A stretch of DNA of 64,000 nucleotides. Origin: Gongronella butleri. Its lineage: Eukaryota > Mucoromycota > Mucoromycetes > Mucorales > Cunninghamellaceae. Shown here one piece after another: positions 1 to 11,496 of this stretch. The number at the start of each line of letters is the position of its first letter. The stretch's first letter is position 1. Location: NCBI GenBank assembly GCA_025201375.1, contig JAIWZP010000030.1, positions 124,001-188,000 of the forward strand, in the 5' to 3' direction. The translations under genes were made by a program, and so were the position numbers. Under the pieces are notes generated by a model. That model saw only the letters and a program-made list of their open reading frames with translations. It was not told the DNA's origin and did not search any database.

Positions 1-363
1 GCTTTGCATCCAATTCATTCCCCCCCCCCTTTAAAAGTGCGCGCTGCCCCTCTTAGAAAGCATTTGCAAAAATAAAATTCGGTTTCGTGCAACATTCAAA
101 CACATGGCTTCTTGGATCACCCCACCTTTGAGCCGCATGACGTCCATTTGAAGGTCAGCACGGGGCGCCCTTTTTTACGCATCTCTTTTTTGTCTCTTTT
201 TTTTTTCCTCCCCTTTTTTTTTTCCACACAATTTATCACTAAAGTCGTTTTACGCTCTTTTTTTTTTATCTTTTGTTTTTTTTTTGTCGCCTTTTCCCTG
301 TTTTTGCGTTGTTTTATCTCTCTTTTTGTCTGACCTTGGCCCCGTAAAAAAGTAATTGAAGCT
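1..363. other. Upstream region of the CCCH gene, pyrimidine-rich
   Basis: No gene is visible here. From about 185 to 330 the + strand is dominated by T runs broken by C and G, typical of a fungal pyrimidine-rich promoter or 5' leader just before the start codon at 364. The short ORFs in this stretch are poly-Phe/Leu artefacts of the T runs. Confidence 0.5.
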
Positions 364-1764
364 ATGAACGACTACTCCTCCTTTTATGTGGATTCCCACA
401 CTGCTACTGCAAGCCTTCATCAGCTGTCCAAAAGCTCGCCGTCCAGAATTCCTCCGTTTTTGTACAAAAGGGCGTCCCTGAGGCAAGACCAGCTACCATT
501 GTCGCCTCCGACCAATCATTCGAGCAGCAACACGTCCAAGCGTAAAAGCAATGGAGCCAAGGACGGCGTGCAAAAAGGAAAAAAAAAAAGGGGGGGGGGA
601 GAGCGTGTAGTGTGTGTGCTGCCTGTGCGTGTGCCAAGTGTGGGAATCGGTCCAACCCTCTCCTCCTTTTCTTCTTTTTTTTTTTTACATGATTTTTTTG
701 GGCAAGTAGCACCTTCTCTTGGTCATGTCCCTTGCAAATTCTTTAAACAAGGTACATGCACTGCGGGTGCCAATTGCACGTTTTCGCACAATTTGGACTT
801 GTACTCTGAAACGGCCGTGTGCCGTTATTATCTAAAGGGCAATTGCAAATTTGGCAACAAGTGCGCCTTGCTCCACTCCATGGCGCCATCGGTGCGGTCC
901 AATGGCATGGCCAAGCCTCGTGTTCACTATCATCATCAGCAGCAACAACAGCAACAACATGCACGATCGCCCTTTTACGCGTCATCATTGGAACCTGGGG
1001 CGACGGCTGCTCCCCCTTCTGGAGCTTCTCCTGGTCCATCACCTGGTTCCGCAGCCGCCTTTGTGCGACCCTTATCAATTCATGGAGCGCAAGCGGCCGG
1101 AAGCCCATTTTTCAACAAACTCAGCCCGTCGTCGTCCCTGGACGATGCCGTCGACTATGAAGTGAATGATGCTTTGCTTCCATCGTCGCTCAATGATCTG
1201 TTGACGCCGTCGGAATTACAGTTACGCAGAGCACGGGAACATCACGATCGCATGACCGACGAATTGTATGCAACGAGTCCTTCTTCGTCGCACCAAATCA
1301 CCATGCAGCCCATGTCGCCCTCGAATCGTTTCAACATCAATGCAACTGCCGCCGCCAACACATGGACCGCACCAGCACCCATTGCCATGCCGTCGTCGTC
1401 GTCGGCATCCATGTTGCCCGCATCGCCGCCCGTGTCGTCGTGGCCATGGTTCTTTGATGATGATCCATTGCCCTATCAGGCACGTCATACCTCCACATCA
1501 TCCCTGTTGCCGGGTAGTGTCAATAGCAATCTGGGTCAGCTGCCCCCCATCCACAAATCACCGTCGCCACCCAACAACAATGCTGCATCCGCCGCGGAAA
1601 CAACCACAACACCTTCATCAGACACAGAACCCTTTGACTTTGCCGATGACGACGTGCAATTCTTCATGGAAGAGGTCAATGCAGACCGAACATCGCCACA
1701 AAAGTCGCCAATCACCACCTTTGTCTTCCCCTCCCTTTCCAAAAAGCCCCACCCCTTTGTATAG
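364..1764 (+). CDS. Tandem CCCH zinc-finger protein (Lee1-like)
   Basis: Probable RNA-binding protein of about 410 residues. Proposed exons are 364-541 and 710-1764. The whole stretch is open in one frame, but 542-709 starts GTAAAA, ends TAG, is 168 nt (divisible by three) and holds a poly-A/G and a poly-T tract like the other introns here, so I read it as an intron. Two C-x7-C-x5-C-x3-H fingers follow, at about residues 68-86 (CKFFKQGTC...CTFSH) and 97-115 (CRYYLKGNC...CALLH). This paired-finger layout is known from fungal Lee1-type proteins. The rest is low-complexity, Ser/Pro/Gln-rich and probably disordered, with an acidic stretch near the C-terminus. If the intron is not spliced, the product is 466 aa. 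The RNA target cannot be told from sequence. Confidence 0.8.
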   Translation: MNDYSSFYVDSHTATASLHQLSKSSPSRIPPFLYKRASLRQDQLPLSPPTNHSSSNTSKRKSNGAKDGVQKGKKKRGGGERVVCVLPVRVPSVGIGPTLSSFSSFFFLHDFFGQVAPSLGHVPCKFFKQGTCTAGANCTFSHNLDLYSETAVCRYYLKGNCKFGNKCALLHSMAPSVRSNGMAKPRVHYHHQQQQQQQHARSPFYASSLEPGATAAPPSGASPGPSPGSAAAFVRPLSIHGAQAAGSPFFNKLSPSSSLDDAVDYEVNDALLPSSLNDLLTPSELQLRRAREHHDRMTDELYATSPSSSHQITMQPMSPSNRFNINATAAANTWTAPAPIAMPSSSSASMLPASPPVSSWPWFFDDDPLPYQARHTSTSSLLPGSVNSNLGQLPPIHKSPSPPNNNAASAAETTTTPSSDTEPFDFADDDVQFFMEEVNADRTSPQKSPITTFVFPSLSKKPHPFV

Positions 1765-1921
1765 AATGCCCACCCCCCACTCCTCTCTTTTTTTTTTTCT
1801 TCTTTTTCTTCGTTTTCTCTCTTTTTACCCCTTCACGTTCAACAGGCCACGGTTGGCCCGTCCACTGTATTTTATAGTACACCTATACATATAGCCCTTT
1901 TTGTTCCATAGTTCTATTTTA

Positions 1922-1927
1922 AATAAA
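1922..1927 (+). terminator. AATAAA polyadenylation signal
   Basis: An AATAAA hexamer lies about 158 nt after the CCCH stop codon and is followed by an A run. It is a plausible cleavage/polyadenylation signal; only position supports it. Confidence 0.4.
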
Positions 1928-2589
1928 AAAAAGTCTTTTGCTCAACGTCCAATGAGAAATCCACGCAATTTGCCCATAATGAGTGCCTAGCACGACGTCA
2001 TGGGTCACAAGACGCGCTCAGGCGCGCGCTTTTTTCAAAAAAAAATGGAAAAATGCATCCTGAGGCGGCCTCTTGTCGCCTGTTTGGGCGTGTGAGCGTG
2101 TACAACGCCCTCCTTGTCACTGTCTTACCATCCCCTACCGTGTGCATATTTTTCTCCAAGCAGCACCCATACGTGCGCACGTGGTCTCTGGTTTGAACTT
2201 TTTTTTTTTTTTTTTTTTTTGCCCGATGTGCCTGTGTCTCGTGATCTTGCCTAGCCGATCGCTCTAAAACTCAGATGGGTGCCTAAGGACACTTGCCATG
2301 CCAAATCATCGACCGCGCCACCACCTGTCACTGAAACAACAGCGCGTAAAAATAGAAAACAGAAAACAAAAATCGCTTAAAATGAAAAACAGGGGTCCTG
2401 TAGGCGAACCCCGCACTTCCAACTTGCTAAAGACAGTGCCTTGGCTTTCTGCTAGTCACCTATGCAACGAAATGGACCTCGGTATAATACCAAAGTGCGT
2501 AAATTGCGAAAAGACCATTTTTAATTTATTTTTGTCGTTTCTCAAAAAATATACTATTTTATCGGCCATCTGCTGTTGGATCCAACAAT

Positions 2590-3200
2590 TGCATGCCTGG
2601 CCGTTCGAATGAGCCCACCGTTGCGGCGCTTCGATGCTTAGATGGCGCGCCATCACCATGTTTGAAAATCGTGGATTTGGCCTGGGGTTCAGTCGAGGAT
2701 GTGAAAACAGAGAAATTTAGGTCGTCAGATCGCCACGCCATTCACTCACATGGGAAGTGCGCTTCATTTAAGCGACAGAAATGCCATAAAAACCTGGGGT
2801 GCATCGGCTAGTTGTCGAGCAAACTGCAATTTGCCTCTTTTTTTCGCCTCAAGGTAAAGTCGACGAAAATTAGCTGCAGAGCTGCAAAACTTACATCATT
2901 CGAAAGAGCACGGCTCGCTGCGTACGTGGCCATCGGTGATCGATGAAAATAGTGGAGTTTTTGGCGTTTTCGTCGCGGGTTTAAAACCGTAGTATATGTT
3001 CGACGCGTGATAAACCGCGTCACGCGTCGATTTCCACGCGTCTGTTCCGTATCGAATACATGCACTTGGCAACGCTCTTGCTAATGGACGCGTCGGCGCA
3101 GCTCTAGGGACGCGTTTACCTGCGCAATTCGCCGTTGAAATTTAATCTCAAATCGCGAATTGCTCATCAACCAGCAGGGCGACCTCACTCGTTTTTGGCT
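2590..3200 (+). repeat. R1 dispersed repeat, copy 1
   Basis: About 600 bp that aligns by eye, in the same order of landmarks, with 10800-11420 and with the reverse complement of 24010-24545. Shared landmarks are TTCGAATGAGCCCA at the left, a GATGGCGCGC word, GGTTCAGTCGAGGAT, CGAAAGAGCACGGCTCGCTG, a GACGCGTGATAAACCGCG word and CGCGAATTGCTC at the right. No terminal inverted repeats, target-site duplications or intact long ORF were seen, so it is unclassified. Confidence 0.7.
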
Positions 3201-3679
3201 CTTCTCGTGATTTCTCCATGCTGTGCTTGTTGTGTGCAAGTTTGGCGCCATTCTGGCGACCCATTTTTTCCATTTTGGTTTCGGGGCTCGACGAGGTCGA
3301 TTTTTCTATTTTCGTGTTGCGCGCCGTGATGGCCTTTGACAGTTGCAAGTTGAGGTCCAACAAAGGTTTCTAGCTAGCTCTTTCATAGTGCGATGCGTTT
3401 CGAGCTGTGTAGCGCATGTTTGAGAAAATTTGACCTTGATTGACGTGTAAAAATCACTGATCGCTTTATTCCACCTGATCCGCTTGTACAAGTGGCCCCA
3501 AATTTAAACCAGGTGATGACTGTCTTAAAAGACAACGACTCGAAATTTTAAGGAGAGCGAGGCGCCCATGACATCGAGAAAGTCGCCTGAATAGGGCCAT
3601 TCCAGTGTATTTTTTTTCATTTTTCCATGAGTCTACAAGTTATAACGTAAAAAGTACATATTTGACTCGGTTATTCTAC

Positions 3680-3790
3680 ACTTTGTCATTCGAACAAGCC
3701 CACATTTGCGGTACTGCGATCGTTGGACGACGTGCAAGACGAGTTTTCAAAAAAATCATGGATTTGCATCCATGAGATCCGAAGGCAATT
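3680..3790 (+). repeat. R1 dispersed repeat, partial copy
   Basis: The left end of R1 recurs here (CATTCGAACAAGCCCA, then TGCGGTACTGCGATC), followed by a diverged stretch. Only the first ~100 nt is recognisable. Confidence 0.45.
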
Positions 3791-3970
3791 TGAAGTACTA
3801 GCTGCTGCTCGGTATTACCAACGTTGCATCTTCTCAATGAGATGCATTTCGGAGAGTCGCAGTGGTTGCAATTCATGAGTTTACAATGGAAGTAAAGCGA
3901 AAAAGAAGTCAAAACAAAACTAAAACAATCTAATAGTACACATTTTTATTAACACGCGACGGCAAAAGGG

Positions 3971-5758
3971 TTAAATCTTTGACTCCAGGTGACCCTTGAT
4001 GGCGCCGCCGACGCTGACGCGGTCGATCAAAAAGGTATCGTGGCCAAACATGGCGTCGAGCTCGTAATAGGTGACCTTTTTGTTTCCTGCGGCGCGCAGG
4101 CACTCTGCGATCTCCTTTTGTTGCCAGACAGGGAACAGCAGGTCGGTCTGGATGCCGAGGACTAACGTGGGCATGGTGATGGCCTTCATGCCCTGAATCA
4201 GATCCTGTGTGCTTGGATCCGTCTCGGACAGCGTGGTGAGCGGGCGCTGGCGCTTGCCCGACGCGCTGGACGCGTCCATTGGCGCGCCATTGCTGTCGAT
4301 CTCCGGCTGCGGCACCTGTTCAAGCGCCGACGTGGTGCCTGCAACGGACCGGCACGCATTTGCCACATTGTCGCCTCCCTGCTTGCGCAATTCCTCCTCC
4401 AGCTTGTGCTGGTTGCTCGCGCGCTGCTTGGCAAGCCGCTGGCGGTGCGACGCAGACATGTCAAACATGTCCATGGCCTTGGACACGTACAAGAGCGAAT
4501 TCGCGTCGTATTGCAGACAGAACCGCTCGCCCTGATGATCCAAGTACGTCTCAATCAAAAAGTCGGGGCATAGAGCAGGCGATTGGTTCTCCTGCGCACG
4601 CTTGCGCCCGAAGCGCAGCTCCCATTCCGGCCCAGATCGGTACCTACAAGGAGAGGAAAGCAAAAAAAAAAAAAAAAAAGAGTGAGAAACACGCGTCAAG
4701 CACTTTTGTAAACGCATCCGCGTTCCCAACAGGCTGGTGGGCAAAACTTACGTGATGGTCGCAATTTCACGCGCAAGCTGGCAAAAATAAAGCGAGAAAA
4801 ATGAGTAAAACGCGGCCCATTTGCCTTCATTACGCAATTTTTTTTTAATTTTTACCTTCATGCCGACGTGCGGGGGCACGCCTTTGTAATAAAAGCCCTT
4901 GTTCCAGTTGGGATCGGACATCAAGACTTGGCGCTGGGTATGGCGCAGCGCAATGGAATACGGGTGCGAGCGTGCACAGGCCGAAATAGACACGAGGCGG
5001 CCCACACGTTCTGGGTGCATAGCGGCCGCCGCAATTGACTAAGGAAAGCAAAGCGTGTCAGGGTGTCAAGGTGTCAAGGTGTCTTTTTCACCCAATTGTC
5101 CCTTTTTTCATTTTTTTTCACTTTTTTCGCTTTCTCTTTTTCAATTTCGTACCTGCATGCCACCCATGCTGCTTCCGACACTCGCGTGCAATTTGTCGAC
5201 ACCGAGCGAGTCGAGGAGCAAGAACTGAGCGCGGACCATGTCAAAGATGGTGAGGATGGGGAACCGTGTGGCGTAGCGTTCGTCGTCTGCGGGGTCGATG
5301 GAGCTGGGGCCCGTGGACCCGTAGCAGCTACCAATGACGTTGGTGCAGATGACAAAGAACTTGTTGGTATCGATTGGGCAGCCGGGGCCGATGAATTCCT
5401 CCCACCAGCCGGGCTTGAGGTTTTTGGGGTGGGATTTGGCGTGCGATGAGGCGGACAGGCCCGTGTGGATCAAGATGCAATTGTCCTTTGCCTCATTCAG
5501 CGTGCCCCACGTCTCATAGGCAATGCTCATCTTGGGCAAGATGCCGCCATGGTCCAGCAAAAACGGCTGCTCATAGTCGAATTGCTCGTACCCCGTCACC
5601 ACCTTGTCATAGCTCGGCTCAGGCCCGCTGTCCAATTCCTGCGTGCGGCTCGCAAGCTTGTCAATACACGGAAAAGACATTGGTGGGTTGGTCGAAGTCA
5701 CGTTTTTGACGCCACCATTGCCCTCGGACACGTTTGGCACCGCGCACGACGACTGCAT
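3971..5758 (-). CDS. MET2: Homoserine O-acetyltransferase
   Basis: Acetylates L-homoserine with acetyl-CoA, the first committed step of methionine synthesis in fungi. Four exons on the minus strand: 5153-5758, 4856-5038, 4752-4777 (only 26 nt) and 3971-4643, giving about 495 residues, close to the usual fungal length. It is an alpha/beta-hydrolase fold protein. The nucleophile elbow GSSMGG ends exon 1 (Ser about 197); the other triad residues are probably Asp in [10 protein letters not shown] and His in MFGHDTF near the C-terminus. Family blocks [23 protein letters not shown] and TYRSGPEWE are intact. A low-complexity linker precedes the Asp motif, as in other fungal Met2 proteins. I chose the Met at 5758; the frame stays open to 5836, but that part lies in a probable 5' UTR intron with a poly-T tract. 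Confidence 0.95.
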
Positions 5759-6147
5759 AGCGGGCACCACGCTACGGAAGCCTTGTTTCCCCACAGAAAA
5801 AGGGCAAAAAAAAAAAAAATGAGTGTCTGTTGCCACCCTCCCACATTTTCTATTGTTTCATTTTTTAAATTTACCACGCTGCACAACGACAGACGGCACG
5901 CGTCTAGGTGTCAATAGACGCTGACGAAGCACTGACCCAGGGCGAAGAAAGGACATGGGCTACTTTTATTGTTCGAGTAAGAAAAAAAAAAAAAAAAAAA
6001 GGTGGAGAAAGAAACGAGAGCAACGAGATGTGTTTTTTTTGTCAGCAGCTGCATTTGAATCAAGGGAAATACTGGGATCGGCGGCGTCTGATTGGCCCAT
6101 TGCGCCGGTGCTTTGGATTGATGCTGGATGGCGCCATCGATGGCAAA
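5759..6147. other. Spacer between MET2 and the small coiled-coil gene
   Basis: Holds the MET2 5' leader, including a likely leader intron (minus-strand GTAAAT near 5871 to an AG just before the first codon), an A18 run near 5983, and the 3' flank of the next gene. No further coding region seen. Confidence 0.5.
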
Positions 6148-6635
6148 TCACAGGCTTGCCGAGTCAATGTCAAAGAACTCATACACCTCTTTCAAGGAAA
6201 GCTCTTTCAGGCGGCCATACTTTATTTCAATTGAACGCGTCAATGATGGTTTTGTCTTTTTGCGCTTCTTTTTTTTTTTCTATTTTTACCTGGGCGGCCA
6301 AGGTGCGTGTCATATCCGTCAAATCGGCCAGAGAGCGCGTCAATTGCATGCGCTGGTTGTGAAGCCGCTCGACATCCTGCGTCGTCAAGCTGCGTGCGAG
6401 AAAAAAGAAAAACATTAGTCATGCGCGTCCACGGATCCTTTTTTTTTTGATCGCTTTAGTCAGCTGTCACGCGACTCACTTGTTTTCAGCAAGAATGGCG
6501 TCGTGCTCATTCTGCAAGCTGAGCAGCTAGGTGGATAAAAAGAGCCATGTCAGCGTCAAAATGGTGGAGGACGTCCGTGGATTTCACCTTGGCAGCGTGC
6601 TTGTCGGTGAAATCCTTCTTGGTATTGGCCGTCAT
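6148..6635 (-). CDS. Small four-exon coiled-coil protein, unrecognised
   Basis: Predicted 88-residue protein from exons 6588-6635, 6480-6526, 6290-6389 and 6148-6219. All three introns (61, 90 and 70 nt) have GT...AG ends and join in phase, which is why I accept so small a gene. The product starts MTANTKKDF, runs through a heptad-like helical stretch (QNEHDAILAE, then LHNQRMQLTRSLADL) and ends in a conserved-looking tail, LKELSLKEVYEFFDID. Size and helical pattern suggest a subunit of a larger assembly, but I cannot name the family. It lies about 390 bp upstream of MET2 on the same strand. The 5' ATG is the first in a good frame. Confidence 0.6.
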
Positions 6636-7456
6636 TGAAAAGAAAACAAAGAAAAAGAGCACCACGCACCCACGTGCGCCGCCCCTCGCCTTTTTTAGGT
6701 TGTCTGTTGTCTCAACTTGCTGCGGAAGCCGCCAAATACCCCTTTTTTTATACAACACAGCATATTTTTCTCTGTTTTTACGAATTTTCATGCGCGACTT
6801 GCCTGATTGAATCTTGACAAGATGATTGCACTTGCTTGTGGCTGTCCTTTAGATCAACCTACATGGCTTTCAGAACATGTGGGCGGCAAGAAATGGCTAA
6901 AATGGCACGATGCACGCCTTGCGCAAACACTTTTGCGCTTTCCAAGCAGCGACACCTGCAATAGAGTGATCGAATGCATTCAAAAGATGCGTAGTCATTT
7001 GCGCTCATTCGCGTTCATTGGCTCAATGCGAGCCCATGGGAAACGTGAAATCATAAAGCGCACGTTTTCACGCGATTCTAGGGCCCAATTGGACCACAAT
7101 TAGGCAAATGGCGGGGCGGATCGCTGGAGAAAAGGCAATCAATGTGCGCTGCGCGCTGCGCTCTTGCGGCTTATTGTTCAAACAAATGAATGGTGACGTC
7201 ACTATTTTTTGCGTCGTTGTGCACGTTTCTCGGATGATGCTTGCGCAAAGGTGGCGGAAAACAAGGTTTTGAGAGTCCAATTTCATCAGCAGCATGCAAA
7301 TAGCAAGCAATTGCGCCACCAATGGCGGGTCCAAGGTAACACAAAGGAGCGCAGCCTCGGAGAAGAGGTATAAAAAGCATTTGCCCCTATTTTTTGGAGA
7401 ATCCATTTTCGTGTCGCATTTTTTTTTATTTTCCCGTCCGCCAACGTCTTTTTACC
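6636..7456. other. Promoter region of GRDP-A
   Basis: No gene is seen. The stretch lies between the divergently transcribed coiled-coil gene and GRDP-A, and contains a TATA box at 7369. Short ORFs lack features. Confidence 0.5.
7369..7376 (+). promoter_or_regulatory. TATA box of GRDP-A
   Basis: The word TATAAAAA lies 88 nt before the ATG at 7457, in an otherwise mixed-composition stretch. Position and sequence fit a TATA element; a T-rich leader follows. Confidence 0.55.
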
Positions 7457-9501
7457 ATGAGCACCACCCAAAGTCCCATTGATCTTCAGCGTCTTACTCA
7501 AGAAAGAAAGGTCTTGTTCCAAAAAGAAGTGGAAGCCGGCAAGCTGCCCTCTGATACTTGGCCGGACCTGAACGATGCGGCCAAAGTCAAGAATTGCTAT
7601 TTTTACCTCTCGTTGATTGAGCGGTTTTGGAATATGATGGACGCGCTCGATGTCGAAGTCAAGGAGTATTATATGGCGCGCGCAGAGACCCGCTATGAAA
7701 AATTCGTACGATCCTTTGAACACCACACTGGCGAGTCTCCTCTGCCACCTCTGGGTGAGACCACATGACCAAAAGACAAAAATGGACCGACAATGCACGA
7801 GAATCGAGTGTCTGATCACTTTTTTTTTTCAGATGTGGCGGTTTTTTGGCACGCGCACGCATTGTCGCCTTTTCGTTTTTACGAGGACATCATGGTGCGC
7901 TATCCGGCCGCCAGGAACATGTTTGACAAGGGTCTACCCTTGATGTCAATTGTAGGTGCAGCAAAAAAAAAAAAAAAAAAATATGCATTGACCTCTTTTT
8001 TTCAGTATCACGCGCGCAACACCATTCCCAAATACCACCTTGAGCGATGGAATAGATGGATCCCCGACGAGCCGTACGACTTGCTTGATGAAATCAAGGA
8101 TGGAACTCGCAAGAGATTCAAGCTGACGTGCTGGGAACCCCTTTGCGAAGCAACTATTGAGATCCCTTGGTAAATGTCTGAACAAAATCAAGGTGGCAAT
8201 GGCTCATTTTTCATGCTTTTCTACAGGAGAAAGTACGTGCAATATCGCTTCCACGACATGGACATTCATTTTCCGCATACGTGTGCCTCTGGCTCCGAAA
8301 GCACGAAAAGTCACACGAGCCTTAACCAACAAGCCAAGCTTAAGTTGGATGCGGATGTCAGAGCACACAAAGTCGCGTAAGGAAGGACCAAAAGAGACAG
8401 AAAATTAACAGAGGGGACCATTGGCCCTAAAAACATAAATTCCTCTTTTTTTTTTCATCCAGAGGCACGCTTCTCGAACGCAATGGCGAGGATCGCAGGA
8501 AGGAGAATCAAATCGTTGAATACATCAGAATCCATAAAACTGTCGTTCCGCTCGACAATGACTTTGATCTTGGCTATGAAGCCGCGATTCAAGATGCACT
8601 TGAGGCTCTGGGATCCGAATACGAAAATGATGCCAACCGTAAGTGCTTTTTATGATCCATTCAGATCGCGGACACGCCATGTGGGGTCAAAAGCGCGACG
8701 TGTCAAGTAGTCGGATCAATTCACGGTTTTTTTCTTTAGAATTTTTACACGCCGTGCGCACGTGCTACAAGAGCAACCCTACGATGTTTTCTTTGGATTT
8801 GATCCACGCGGTGCGGCGCCAGCGCAAGTTTTACGATGCGGTGACGCGGATGACGTGGCGATTCCCCGATGGCTATTGCACGGCGATTCGCCGATACCAC
8901 GACTTTTTGAGCCTCATGAAGTACGATCCCAAGCTCATTGCCGTGCCATCGATCGAAATTGACTGCGCGTGGCACACCCATATGCTGTTCTCGGGCTTGT
9001 ATCACGCGTTCTGCCTGCGCCACATGAAACGTGTCATCAACCACGACGACACCATCCCTGAATCCAAATTGCTCCAGCACTCAGTGTCGACAAACAATGC
9101 GTGGAAAAGCAGCAACATTCGCTACAAGATTGGCGTAAGAAACACTGAATTGGATCGTGCTTCGTCAAATCATTAACAGTTTTGGACTTTTTTTTTTTTT
9201 TTTGTTAACCAGGGCAAAGTGGAGACTGGCCAAACCGGCTGGTCGTCCGGCTACAAGAAGGTGTTGACCGCGTCGCTGATTCCTAATCAAACTCCATTTG
9301 GTGCAGACTATAACGCCGGCAAAATCATGCTTTTCCTTCCTTTGGACGAAAACTTTCTTAAAAATCTCAACACCGAGTAAGAAACCCGAGCGACAGGCGA
9401 TATGGACACGTAGATTTTAACGCACATTTGTATTCTATAGGTACAACAAGGGCATGAAGACCGTGGATGGCATGTTGGCAGCTAGTCGTAGCGCTCACAG
9501 T

Positions 9502-9533
<32 letters not shown>

Positions 9534-10408
9534 TCGATCAGCGGGTTTCTTCGTGTTATTTACCAATTTTTTATTTGCAGGCGAGCGAATTGAGCCTGAC
9601 AAAAAAGAAACAATTTCAAATACTTACGAATTGGTAAGTGCAACAACAAATTAGTCGTGATTTGGGCGCTCAATTTTTTTTCCTTTCTTTTTTTGTGTGA
9701 TAGAACGACGAAGCCCTCAAGTCCATCCAGAAAGCAATCACAAACAGCATGTACAACAATTCGTCTTATGGCTATGTCGGGTAAGAGGGGCATAGAAGCC
9801 AAATGGATGTTAAACACTGCAAAAACGACAAAAAAATAGAGACATTCCACGCTGACGTCTTTTATTTCAGCACGCTCAATTGCGCCACGGGCAGCGGCAA
9901 GGACCACGTCAGTGTGGACCGCACCGAGGGTATGCCATTGGAAGACTACAAGGAAGAATTTGGGGAGCGCGCCGGTGCGGCACACAGCCCATACACCAAA
10001 GATATTTATTACGCGGCCGATGTGCGCGCCAAGACGGACGCGGAGCTGGCCAAGCCAAAGACAACAAGCACCAACAACTATCGCTCGAAATCGAACCAAA
10101 GCAATGGCACCACCACCAGGTCAACAACGACACAGGCCACGTACGACACAATTGTGAATTATTTGACGCAGCTGTCGCTGACGAGTTACGGCGGCGATGG
10201 TGGCTGCGGTGGTGGTGGCGCATCCTGTGGCGGCGTCACAGCCGCTGCATGTGGCTCCACTTGTGGCGGCGGTGGCGGTTCAAGCTGTGGAAGCTCTTGT
10301 GGTGGCGGATCCAGCTCTGGCGGCGGTGGATCCAGCTGTGGTGGCGGCTCTAGCTGCGGTGGTGGTGGAGGCTGCGGTGGAGGTGGCGGTGGCTGTGGTG
10401 GCAGCTAA
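7457..10408 (+). CDS. GRDP-like (DUF1399) protein A, Gly/Cys-rich tail
   Basis: Predicted 730 residues from 11 exons: 7457-7754, 7833-7951, 8006-8169, 8227-8376, 8463-8638, 8740-9134, 9213-9376, 9441-9499, 9581-9633, 9704-9780, 9871-10408. Two family signatures are clear: FWHAHALSPFRFYEDI in exon 2 and IEIDCAWHTHML in exon 6, the second followed by INHDDTIPE. These are hallmarks of the glycine-rich-domain protein family (DUF1399, known from plants and fungi; molecular role poorly defined). A C-x4-C plus HTC pair spans exons 3-4 and might bind a metal. The last ~73 residues are almost only Gly, Cys and Ser, as CGGGG-type repeats. There is no signal peptide or membrane segment. The start is the first ATG in frame that matches the N-termini of the paralogues. 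It converges on GRDP-B. Confidence 0.9.
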
Positions 10409-10461
10409 ATACTTTCATTTTTTTATATTATGAAATTGTCTTTTTTTTTTTTACTTTCCCC

Positions 10462-10467
10462 AATAAA
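10462..10467 (+). terminator. AATAAA polyadenylation signal of GRDP-A
   Basis: AATAAA lies 54 nt after the GRDP-A stop, just after a T run, a normal fungal arrangement. Confidence 0.45.
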
Positions 10468-10799
10468 AATCATCAGAGCCTTTTATTCATCAAAGTGCGT
10501 CTTGAAAAGTCTTTTAAGTACTATTTATTGCAGCGGGGGCAGCGTGGTTTATTATTGTCCGTGGCGCAAAATGTTGGTTTGAAATTTTTGATTGTATTTT
10601 GACAGTGGAAATAATGATTGATCAAAATAGCTTAACAGGAGAGAAATGACGCCAATGCGTGTCTCTTTCAAACAGAACGGGCTGCCAGGCACAAGGGCGC
10701 ATACGAAATCAAGAAAATTGCGCATGAAGTATTTTTATTATATTTTATTTGTTTCTTTAAAGTATACAATTAATTCAGTCATCAACTATTTGAACCAAC

Positions 10800-11420
10800 A
10801 AATCTCACGCTTTCTCGTTCAAATGAGCCCATCCTTGCGGCGCTGCGATCACCGGATGGCGCGCAATATGATATCCGTTTTGAAAATTGATCAAAAAGTA
10901 CAGACTTTCCAAGGGGTACAGTCGCAGATTTGAAAAGGTTCAAATTTGGTAGCACAGATCACCGCGCCATTCAAATAGTACATGGTGCCTATTTACCAGC
11001 AAAAAACGCAATAAAAACTGGGATTCTATTGACTGGTTTCCGCATAAAACGTGAAAATATGCAAATTTTCACTACAAGTCAAACTCAACAGAGATTTGTC
11101 GCAGCCTCCTAAAAAGTCATATCATCAGAAAGAGTATGACTCGCTGCGTCAGTGGCCATGGGTAATCAATGAAAAAAGTACTTTATTTGGCATTTTTGAT
11201 GCGGTCTAAAACTTATAGACAATTTTGACGCGTGATAAACCGCGTAAAACGTCGACTTTCACGCGCTGGCTTCTTATCAGTTCCGTGCTTTTGGAGTGGC
11301 TTTTCTTAGTGAACGCGTCAAAAGTGGCTATACAGCGCGTTTTACTGATAAGATTCGCGTGCAAAGTTTAAACTAAAATCGCGACTTGCTCGCCAACCAT
11401 GGGTACCAGTCGCAAAGTAA
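10800..11420 (+). repeat. R1 dispersed repeat, copy 2
   Basis: Same landmarks as copy 1: TCGTTCAAATGAGCCCA, GGATGGCGCGC, GGGTACAGTCGCAGATTTGAA, AGAGTATGACTCGCTGCG, GACGCGTGATAAACCGCG and CGCGACTTGCTCGCCAACCA. It ends less than 100 nt from the 3' end of GRDP-B. A stretch reading LTGFRIKRENMQIFTTSQ corresponds to MTGFRLQREKEHIFTSRK in the inverted copy near 24.3 kb. Confidence 0.75.
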
Positions 11421-11496
11421 GCATTTCAAATCAGCACAAATTCCCAATATATTTTATTGTAGTTAAAGTGTGAAACAGATACACAAAAAGACTGGA

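Larger units (their letters stand above)
1765..3970. other. Intergenic region with dispersed-repeat copies
   Basis: No supportable gene. The 3' UTR of the CCCH gene occupies the first 150 nt or so. From about 2590 to 3200 and again from about 3680 the DNA matches a repeat family (R1) also found near 10.8 kb and, inverted, near 24.3 kb. Short ORFs here have no recognisable protein features. Confidence 0.6.
10409..11496. other. Convergent spacer between GRDP-A and GRDP-B
   Basis: Holds both 3' flanks. Most of it (about 10800-11420) is a copy of repeat R1. No gene. Confidence 0.6.
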
